Below, one piece after another: positions 45,607 to 51,599 of a DNA stretch of 51,599 nucleotides. The position numbers were made by a program, and so were the translations under genes. Within the stretch, counting starts at the first letter, position 1, and every line of letters begins with the position of its first letter. The stretch is from Vasconcelosia minhoensis LEGE 07310 (GTDB lineage Bacteria; Cyanobacteriota; Cyanobacteriia; Phormidesmidales; Phormidesmidaceae), in NCBI RefSeq assembly GCF_015207255.1, contig NZ_JADEXG010000036.1:1-51599 (forward strand). Direction: 5' to 3'. The notes under the pieces are model-generated. The model ran no database searches, was not told the DNA's origin, and was given only the letters and a program-made list of their open reading frames with translations.

Positions 45607-47135
45607 TGAGCTTCCACGATGAGCTTAGCCTGCTGCTGCGAGCCCGCTATCCGCTAATCTATATCGCCACCCGCGAAGAAGCGCGAGCCGAAGCCGCGAT
45701 CGGGCGCTGCGCCGAGCAGCAGGGCAGCCGTAGCGTCTATATTTGGGACTTTGTCGAAGGCTACCAGGGCAACCCCAACGATGCCGGGTTTGGCCGCCGC
45801 AACCCGCTGCAGGCCCTGGAACTGATTGAGAAACTGCCCGCGACCGCTGCGGCCATCTTTGTGCTGCGCGATTTCCACCGCTTTTTAGACGACATCGCGA
45901 TCGCCCGCAAGCTGCGCAACCTGGCCCGGCTGCTCAAGGCTCAGCCGAAAAATATTGTGCTGCTCTCGGCCCAGCTCAGCGTGCCAGACGACCTCAGCGA
46001 AGACATTACCATTCTCGAATTTCCGCTGCCGACAGTGGCCGAAATTCAGACCGAGGTGGAGCGGCTGCTGAGCGCCACTGGCAGCCAGCTGCCGCCCCGC
46101 ACCGTCGATGAGCTGGTGCGCTCCTGCCAGGGACTGTCGATGGAACGAATCCGCCGGGTGCTGGCCCGGGGCATTGCCACTCACGGCGAGTTTCAGGCCA
46201 GTGATATCGACCTGATTTTAGAAGAAAAGCGCCAGACCATCCGCCAAACTCAGATCCTAGAGTTCTACCCCGGCGATGAAAAAATCTCCGATATCGGCGG
46301 GCTCGACAATCTCAAGGACTGGCTACTGAAGCGGGGCGGCGCCTTCTCCGAACAGGCCCGGCAGTATGGCCTGCCCCATCCGCGCGGGCTGCTGCTGGCT
46401 GGCATTCAGGGAACGGGCAAGTCGCTGACGGCAAAAGCGATCGCCCATCACTGGCACCTGCCCCTGCTGCGGCTCGATGTCGGTCGCCTGTTTGGCGGTC
46501 TGGTTGGCGAATCGGAGTCGCGTACGCGCCAGATGATCCAGCTGGCCGAAGCGCTGGCCCCCTGCGTGCTGTGGATTGACGAGATTGATAAAGCCTTTGC
46601 CGGGTTTGAAGGTCGCGGCGACTCGGGCACCACCAGCCGCGTATTCGGCACCTTCATCACCTGGCTGGCTGAGAAGACCTCACCCGTCTTCGTCGTGGCT
46701 ACCGCCAACAACATTCAGGCGCTGCCGCCGGAGATGCTGCGGCGGGGACGATTTGACGAAATTTTCTTCGTCGGGCTGCCCAGCCAGAATGAGCGCGAGG
46801 CCATTTTTTCGGTGCATCTGGGGCGGCTGCGATCGCACAATCTGACCAGCTATGACCTCAGTCGGCTGGCCTACGAGACGCCCGATTTTTCCGGCGCAGA
46901 AATCGAGCAGGCGATCATCGAAGCGATGCACATTGGGTTTAGCCAAAACCGCGATTTTACCACAGATGACATCCTGGAAGCGGCGAGCCAAACTGTACCC
47001 CTGGCCCGTACCGCCCAGGCCCAGATTCAGGCATTGCAGGACTGGGCCGCCTCGGGCAAGGCCCGGCTAGCGTCCCGGCGCAGCAGCTTGAGCAATCGCA
47101 TCCAGCAGCAGATCCAGTCTGAGGACAACTCTTGA
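45606..47135 (+). CDS. ycf46: Ycf46-like AAA+ ATPase
   Basis: About 509 aa. The N-terminal half (about 1-240) is Ycf46-specific, with [20 protein letters not shown] and [12 protein letters not shown]. The C-terminal AAA+ domain has Walker [16 protein letters not shown], Walker [13 protein letters not shown], sensor ATANNIQ and the arginine-finger RRGRFDE. Ycf46 proteins are conserved in cyanobacteria and algal plastids; a role in CO2 uptake or photosynthesis regulation has been reported. The ATG at 45606 overlaps the stop of the DUF177 gene (TGATG). It is the last gene of the chain and is followed by a 112-bp gap. Confidence 0.92.
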   Translation: MSFHDELSLLLRARYPLIYIATREEARAEAAIGRCAEQQGSRSVYIWDFVEGYQGNPNDAGFGRRNPLQALELIEKLPATAAAIFVLRDFHRFLDDIAIARKLRNLARLLKAQPKNIVLLSAQLSVPDDLSEDITILEFPLPTVAEIQTEVERLLSATGSQLPPRTVDELVRSCQGLSMERIRRVLARGIATHGEFQASDIDLILEEKRQTIRQTQILEFYPGDEKISDIGGLDNLKDWLLKRGGAFSEQARQYGLPHPRGLLLAGIQGTGKSLTAKAIAHHWHLPLLRLDVGRLFGGLVGESESRTRQMIQLAEALAPCVLWIDEIDKAFAGFEGRGDSGTTSRVFGTFITWLAEKTSPVFVVATANNIQALPPEMLRRGRFDEIFFVGLPSQNEREAIFSVHLGRLRSHNLTSYDLSRLAYETPDFSGAEIEQAIIEAMHIGFSQNRDFTTDDILEAASQTVPLARTAQAQIQALQDWAASGKARLASRRSSLSNRIQQQIQSEDNS

Positions 47136-47247
47136 CCCCGTCAACCTGCTCTTTAGCCAGCGGCTTGAACCGCCCGCCCGGTCTAACGTTTGGCCAAAAA
47201 ATGAGGTATAACCGTAGGGCAGATTCCAAGGCTGTCAGAAGCGGGCT

Positions 47248-47679
47248 ATGAAAAACTTTTTGCTGGGACTCACCAAGTTTGTTCTGGGCGTGCTGCTGGC
47301 AATGGTCATTCTGTCGATTGCCGGTCTGGCGATGGCCCGGTACTTCATCATGCGGATCTCGGAACTGCCCGAGCGGCCCACCTATGAAAATGACGTTCCG
47401 GCTGAGCCCGCACCTGCCGCCACTAGCCCACCCGCGCAGGCCACATCTGGACAGCCACGGCCTACGGTAAATCTTCCGCCAGGCAGCTACCAAGCGGTAG
47501 TATCGCAGCCCATCGGTCTGATTCTGAGAGACGGCCCCGGGATAGAGTATGAGCAGATCGGCGGCGTTGAATATGAAACCGAGCTGGTCGTCATTGAAGA
47601 GCAAGATGGCTGGCAGAAGGTGCAGCTGCCGGGCGGACGGGAAGGCTGGGTGAAAGGCGGCAATATCGATCGGCTGTGA
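47248..47679 (+). CDS. Membrane-anchored SH3-domain protein
   Basis: 143 aa. An N-terminal transmembrane helix (about residues 9-31, TKFVLGVLLAMVILSIAGLA) is followed by a proline/alanine-rich linker with PAEPAPAATSPPAQATS and a bacterial SH3 domain (about 80-143) with ILRDGPGIEYEQIGGVEYET and WQKVQLPGGREGWVKGGNI. SH3b domains bind cell-wall peptides or other proteins. It is on the same strand as ycf46 but may have its own promoter. Role unknown; probably periplasmic. Confidence 0.8.
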   Translation: MKNFLLGLTKFVLGVLLAMVILSIAGLAMARYFIMRISELPERPTYENDVPAEPAPAATSPPAQATSGQPRPTVNLPPGSYQAVVSQPIGLILRDGPGIEYEQIGGVEYETELVVIEEQDGWQKVQLPGGREGWVKGGNIDRL

Positions 47680-47827
47680 TGAGGCCCTGGGGCTGGCCCT
47701 GTTAAGAAAGCTATCGCTACCTAAACCTTAGTTACAGTCCCCTCAGCCCGCCGCTGAAATAGCCAGACCCGGTGATACGGTTGGAAACGAGCATTGGACG
47801 TATCTAAGGGGTTCTATAGCGACCACG

Positions 47828-47995
47828 ATGTACAACACACCACAGAAAGACTGGCTGGGTTCGATGGTAACCGCCGCGATTGGGGCCGGCGTGATCACCT
47901 CCTTTGCCGTCAGTCAGGGGCAAAACCCCTTCGTTGGCCTGGGGATTACTGCCTTTGCTGCCGCGATCGCGGTCACCATAGACCATTATCTATAG
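47828..47995 (+). CDS. Small two-segment membrane protein (55 aa)
   Basis: ATG 47828 opens a 55-aa frame MYNTPQKDWLGSMVTAAIGA, followed by a Gly/Ala-rich hydrophobic stretch and ending VTIDHYL. Hydrophobic segments at about 12-28 and 34-49, separated by SQGQNP, suggest a membrane hairpin. The regular hydrophobic pattern and coding-type codon choice support a real gene. I do not know its family. There is no strong Shine-Dalgarno. It is isolated between the SH3 gene and the decayed toxin-antitoxin locus. Confidence 0.6.
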   Translation: MYNTPQKDWLGSMVTAAIGAGVITSFAVSQGQNPFVGLGITAFAAAIAVTIDHYL

Positions 47996-48054
47996 AAGTA
48001 TAGCGAACATAGATTTATTTTTAGGACAAAAATGCTAACCACTTAACTAATGAG

Positions 48055-48190
48055 GTGGTTCAAGTTGAAATTTCACTGCCAATGCAGGCAGAAAATCCCT
48101 GGCTCGATAAGTTTGGCTGGTTAAGAACGATCCGACCTTTGACGATCTGCGAGCTGAAATTGCGGTATATCACCAGGGAATCGATCAATA
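48055..48190 (+). pseudogene. Antitoxin-like gene, frameshifted
   Basis: From GTG 48055 the frame reads MVQVEISLPMQAENPWLDKF and GWL; one base is then missing (TTAAGAACG where TTAAAGAACG is expected), and the adjacent frame continues NDPTFDDLRAEIAVYHQGID to a TAG. The joined product resembles the small antitoxins that precede PIN-domain toxins in cyanobacteria (ENPWL...DPxFDDLxAEIAxYR pattern). The recognisable toxin relic lies next to it. Confidence 0.6.
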
Positions 48191-48220
48191 GATGGATCAC
48201 CTTCCCAAGTAACCTTGTAA

Positions 48221-48331
48221 GTTTTGGACAGCGATCAGCTGAGTCTTTATCAACGGGGTCACGAACCTGTAGGTCAGTGATTGCTCACCATCCCACCTAA
48301 TCAAATTTCCATCAGTGTCGCGATCGCTTAA
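48221..48331 (+). pseudogene. VapC-like PIN toxin, N-terminal relic
   Basis: The frame from 48221 reads VLDSDQLSLYQRGHEPVGQ, a stop, then LLTIPPNQISISVAIA and a stop. This matches the start of VapC PIN-domain toxins (LDTDHLSLxQRGH...IPPxQIxISVxT), with the first catalytic aspartate turned up in LDSDQ. The rest of the toxin (about 100 residues) is missing. With the upstream antitoxin relic it represents a dead type II toxin-antitoxin pair. Confidence 0.55.
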
Positions 48332-48427
48332 AGTAAAGCGACAATACTAATCACGCGTAACCGGCAAGACTTCCAGCGCGTCGCAAATTTGACTCTTGAA
48401 GATGGGTCAGTACTATAGGTTCAGGCT

Positions 48428-48985
48428 ATGACTGCTGCAAAAACGCCATCTCTCACTTTAGAGGCGTTTCTAAAGCTGCCAGAGACAAAGCCTGCTAGCG
48501 AATATATTGATGGCGACATTATTCAAAAGCCAATGCCAAAAGCTCGCCACTCCAGGCTTCAGGGCAAGCTAATCCAGGCAATTAATAGCGTCACAGAAGC
48601 AGACCAAATTGCCTATGCTTTTCCAGAGCTGCGCTGTACGTTTGGCGGGCGCTCAATTGTTCCAGATATTGCAGTCTTTCTTTGGCAGTTCATTCAGCTA
48701 AACGAAAACGGAGAACCTTTAGACAATGTGCTAATCGCTCCAAACTGGACAATTGAAATTCTTTCTCCTGAGCAAAGTTCCAATCGAGTCACAGGCAATA
48801 TTCTGCACTGTCTGACGCATGGCTGCCAGCTGGGTTGGCTGATTGACCCCGACGATCGCTCCATCGTGGTCTTTCAACCACAGCAGCAGCCAGAGTTATT
48901 TTACCAAGATGATCAGCTGCCAGTGTTGGCAGGCATTGAGTCAGCGTTGACCGCAAAACAGGTTTTTAGCTGGTTGAAGATGTAG
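48428..48985 (+). CDS. Uma2-family (DUF820) endonuclease-like protein
   Basis: 185 aa of the Uma2 family, PD-(D/E)XK-fold proteins very abundant in cyanobacteria. LTLEAFLKLPETKPASEYID, the AFPELRCTFGGRSIVPDIAV strand with the PD pair (about residues 76-77) and WTIEILSPEQSSNRVTGNIL with the E-x-L/I motif are present. HCLTHGCQLGWLIDPDDRSI is a family signature. It looks full length and intact, in contrast to the truncated copy at 17089-17400. Whether it acts on DNA is unknown. It lies just after the broken toxin-antitoxin locus. Confidence 0.85.
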   Translation: MTAAKTPSLTLEAFLKLPETKPASEYIDGDIIQKPMPKARHSRLQGKLIQAINSVTEADQIAYAFPELRCTFGGRSIVPDIAVFLWQFIQLNENGEPLDNVLIAPNWTIEILSPEQSSNRVTGNILHCLTHGCQLGWLIDPDDRSIVVFQPQQQPELFYQDDQLPVLAGIESALTAKQVFSWLKM

Positions 48986-49449
48986 GCTGAGTGAAGTTTA
49001 AGGACGCTCCACGAAGAAATCTCTCCAGACAATCACATTGAAGTTGAGAAAGCCCAAAGATATCCCAGACATGTAGGTATGCCCCAATATATTGACTCAC
49101 GCACTAACGAGACATTTTTGTTGGAAACACCTATCTGGCATTCCCCTTTGGATAATCTACCTCGGTGCTAGCTACTTTCAAACCCAAGCAGCGGCGAGGC
49201 AAATTTGGGTCTGGCTTAAGATTGAGCCCTTGGATACCTCACGAGTGGTGCCCAGTATTTGCAGTATGGCAATGTTGATCGCATCGAGCAAAAAGGCGCA
49301 ATTGCTCGGCCATCTAGGTATTGGAAATTTCCGGGCAGGGCATTCTGCGTCCATCTCAGCGGTCTGGAAGGTTAAGCCAATCTTCAAAGCTATAATTTCT
49401 ACGATCCGGCGATTATGATTGGATCAGATGAACTAGTCTTGGCTGGACT
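48986..49449. other. Gap with no convincing gene
   Basis: 464 bp between Uma2 and recJ. A 108-aa plus-strand frame (49092-49418) has no family features. Another frame (49226-49377) gives ALGYLTSGAQYLQYGNVDRI and then, after a stop, NLQSYNFYDPAIMIGSDE, which looks somewhat protein-like and may be a relic. The recJ promoter must be at the right end. Confidence 0.4.
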
Positions 49450-51599
49450 GTGCTAGACCCGTCTGTAGAAACGCCTGATTCCGAAACCACATTGGCCTCA
49501 GTTGGCCAGATGCCTCAGCAGCGCTGGCAGATTTTTCCGGCGCAGCGATCGCAGGCGCAGCACATTGCCGATGCTACCCAGCTGTCGCCGCTGCTGGCCC
49601 AGGTTTTGCTCAATCGCGGCATTCCTACTCTGGAGCAGGCTTGGGAATTTTTGGATCCCGAGACGCAGCAGCTGCCATCGCCGCTGGATGAGTTTCCTGA
49701 CCTGCCGCTGAGTTTGGACTTGTTGATGGGCGCGATCGCGTCTCAGCAAAAGATCGCCATCTGCGGCGACTACGACGCCGATGGCATGACCAGCACCGCC
49801 CTGCTGCTGCGCGCCCTGCGGTTTCTCGGAGCTAACGTAGACTATGCCATCCCCAGCCGGATGCAGGAAGGCTACGGGATCAATCGTCGCATCGTGGAAG
49901 AGTTCCACGCCGAAGGGGTCAGCCTGATTCTGACAGTGGATAACGGCATCGCGGCCTATGACCCGGTGGCCCGCGCCCGCGAACTGGGCCTCACCGTCAT
50001 CATTACCGATCACCACGACGTTCCCGAGCAGATTCCGCTCGCCGATGCCATCCTCAACCCCAAGCTGATTGCCGAAAGTTCGCCCTATCGCGGCGTCGCG
50101 GGGGTAGGCGTCGCTTACATCCTGGCCGTCTGCCTGGCCCAGCGGCTGGGCAAAACTCAGGCCCTGACCACGCCGCTGCTGGAGCTGTTTACTCTAGGAA
50201 CAATCGCTGACCTAGCCCCGCTCACCGGCGTCAACCGGCGCTGGGTGAGGCGGGGGCTAAAGCTGCTGCCCAAGTCGCGGCTGATGGGTGTCCAGGCTCT
50301 GGTTGAAATTGCCGGTCTCAGCGGCGAAAAGGCGCTCAAACCGGAAGCGATTGGCTTTCGGCTGGGTCCCCGAATTAATGCCGTCGGACGTATTGCCGAC
50401 CCGCAGATCGTGATTGACCTGCTGACCACCGAAGACGTAGACGTTGCCCTGAAGCGTGCCCAGCAGTGTGAAGAGGCTAACGCCCTGCGGCAGCGGATGT
50501 GTGAAATTATTGAAACGCAGGCGGTGACCTGGTGCGAAGAAAGCCGGGCCAAGGGTAGCCTCGACCTGCAAAAAGAACGGGTGCTGGTGATCGTTCAACC
50601 GCAGTGGCACCACGGCGTGATCGGGATTGTGGCCTCTCGTCTAGTCGAGCGCTACGGCGTGCCGGTCTTTATCGGCACCTACGAAGACGATGCCAAGAAA
50701 GAAATCCGCGGCTCGGCCCGGGGGATCTCCGAATTCAACGTATTTGAAGCCCTCCAGGCCTGCGATGACCTGCTGGGGAAGTATGGCGGCCACCGGGCCG
50801 CTGGTGGCTTTTCCTTTCCGGCCAGCAAACTGAGGCAGGTCAAAACCCGCCTTAGCAATTTCGCTCGCCAGCACCTCCAGCCCGAGCATCTGAAGCCCCT
50901 GGTCACCATCGATGCCCAGGCCAGCCTGGCCGATGTCGGCTTCGACCTGTATCACCAGATTGACCGCATCCATCCCTGCGGCATCGAAAATCCCGATCCG
51001 GTTTTTTGGACGCCCAATGCCAAAATCGTCGAACAGCAGACCATTGGCAAAACCAAGGCCCACCTAAAGCTCAGCGTCACCCAGACCGACCCCAGCGGTC
51101 AGCCCTTACCGCCGCTAAAAGCGATCGCGTGGCGCTGGGGCGAATATTGTCCCCTTCCCCGCGAGCTCGACATCGCCTACAAGCTGAGGCTAAACGAATG
51201 GAACGGCCAGCGCACCGTCGAGCTGGAACTGGTTGGCGTCCGCCTGCCCCAGCCCACTGCCCCAACCGAAGGCATTCTCCCCTGGCCCGCAGATTCCACA
51301 GCTGAGCCAGCAAAGCCCCAGCTAGAAGAAACCTCCGCCAAAATACTCACAACCGCCCCCGCCCAAGCGCCAACACCCTCTCCCACTGAAGCTTCAGATA
51401 CCTTACCCGCCGAAGTGCCAGCACCTTCTGCCTACGAAGCCCCAGCCACATCCCAACCCAAAGTCCAGGAATCTTTCTCCCCCTATTCCACCCCATCATC
51501 CCCAACCAACCGTCCCCCAACCCTCTCCACTGCCGCCGCCGCCATCTCCTTCCTCATCGACAAACCCTTTATTCCCCCTACTCGCAACCCATCCACCCC
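49450..51599 (+). CDS. recJ: Single-stranded-DNA-specific exonuclease RecJ (3' end outside window)
   Basis: At least 716 residues, open at the right edge. RecJ degrades single-stranded DNA 5' to 3' in recombination and repair. The DHH phosphoesterase domain has ICGDYDADGMTSTALL (107-112 for DYDADG), LTVDNGI and ITDHHDVPEQIP (DHH at 187-189). The DHHA1 domain has YGGHRAAGGFSF (about 446-454). After the OB-fold ending near NGQRTVELELVGVRL comes a Pro/Ala/Ser/Thr-rich tail of at least 120 residues. The start is taken as GTG 49450; an ATG at 49510 (MPQQRWQIF) may be the true start. It is unusual in its long low-complexity tail. Confidence 0.93.
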   Translation, partial: MLDPSVETPDSETTLASVGQMPQQRWQIFPAQRSQAQHIADATQLSPLLAQVLLNRGIPTLEQAWEFLDPETQQLPSPLDEFPDLPLSLDLLMGAIASQQKIAICGDYDADGMTSTALLLRALRFLGANVDYAIPSRMQEGYGINRRIVEEFHAEGVSLILTVDNGIAAYDPVARARELGLTVIITDHHDVPEQIPLADAILNPKLIAESSPYRGVAGVGVAYILAVCLAQRLGKTQALTTPLLELFTLGTIADLAPLTGVNRRWVRRGLKLLPKSRLMGVQALVEIAGLSGEKALKPEAIGFRLGPRINAVGRIADPQIVIDLLTTEDVDVALKRAQQCEEANALRQRMCEIIETQAVTWCEESRAKGSLDLQKERVLVIVQPQWHHGVIGIVASRLVERYGVPVFIGTYEDDAKKEIRGSARGISEFNVFEALQACDDLLGKYGGHRAAGGFSFPASKLRQVKTRLSNFARQHLQPEHLKPLVTIDAQASLADVGFDLYHQIDRIHPCGIENPDPVFWTPNAKIVEQQTIGKTKAHLKLSVTQTDPSGQPLPPLKAIAWRWGEYCPLPRELDIAYKLRLNEWNGQRTVELELVGVRLPQPTAPTEGILPWPADSTAEPAKPQLEETSAKILTTAPAQAPTPSPTEASDTLPAEVPAPSAYEAPATSQPKVQESFSPYSTPSSPTNRPPTLSTAAAAISFLIDKPFIPPTRNPST

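Noticed and set aside
49092-49418. 108-aa plus-strand ORF before recJ
   Set aside because: No family features and poor composition; a relic in another frame is equally plausible, so neither is called.
1-51599. Frequent GCGATCGC palindromes considered as special sites
   Set aside because: This is the HIP1 octamer, dispersed through most cyanobacterial genomes; used only as evidence for the organism.

Overview
The window is chromosomal DNA of a cyanobacterium. It carries psbD (start only), psaA and psaB, a PsbP-type lipoprotein, rpaA, sipA, ycf46, UPF0367 and UPF0182 genes and pntAB. It also has many copies of the GCGATCGC octamer (HIP1) that is typical of cyanobacteria. The fairly GC-rich housekeeping genes suggest a Leptolyngbya/Nodosilinea-like lineage; that placement is inference.

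Layout. 1-4.6 kb: the 5' end of psbD (minus strand), then UPF0367, a CbiO-type ABC ATPase, a NYN-domain nuclease, tRNA-Asn, the clock-output regulator rpaA, a GNAT acetyltransferase and a GT25-like glycosyltransferase. 4.6-11.4 kb: a decayed LysR regulator, a BtuF-like cobalamin-binding protein, a lipoprotein with a methyltransferase domain, a PsbP lipoprotein, a Maf pyrophosphatase and a large UPF0182 membrane protein. 11.4-15 kb: an A/T-richer two-gene cellulose unit (HlyD-like protein plus a BcsA-type synthase with an intact PilZ domain), preceded by what may be an IS200/IS605-like end. 15-25.3 kb: a short-type aconitase lacking the usual GSCTN cysteine, a truncated Uma2 gene, an unrecognised 477-aa protein divergent from a GH31 glycosidase, a TrkH transporter with a 57-aa membrane-protein ORF upstream, several small relics, and a divergent hxlR / quinone oxidoreductase pair.

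25.3-29.5 kb: typA, a voltage-gated-type K+ channel with a zinc ribbon, and a cobalamin riboswitch ahead of a CbiX chelatase with a His-rich tail, ended by a clear terminator. 29.5-36.6 kb: a long psaA leader, psaA-psaB, tandem hairpins, sipA, tRNA-Lys and class II fructose-bisphosphate aldolase. 36.6-40.8 kb: S-formylglutathione hydrolase and pntB-pntA (minus strand). 41.5-47.7 kb: a DUF2808 protein, then the compact chain rpmH-rnpA-PH protein-yidC-jag-DUF177-ycf46 and an SH3 protein. 47.8-51.6 kb: a 55-aa membrane protein, a decayed toxin-antitoxin pair, an intact Uma2 gene and recJ running off the right edge.

Themes. Photosystem core genes lie among their likely regulators (RpaA, SipA; HLR1-like direct repeats before psbD and pntA). 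Three cobalt/B12-linked functions (CbiO-like, BtuF-like, riboswitch-CbiX) occur in separate places. I did not find a clearly new multi-gene system. The best leads are the aconitase with altered iron-sulphur ligands, the unknown 477-aa/GH31 divergent pair, the exported methyltransferase, the structured psaA leader with a perfect Shine-Dalgarno and a small ORF, and several small ORFs and relics that a standard gene caller would miss.
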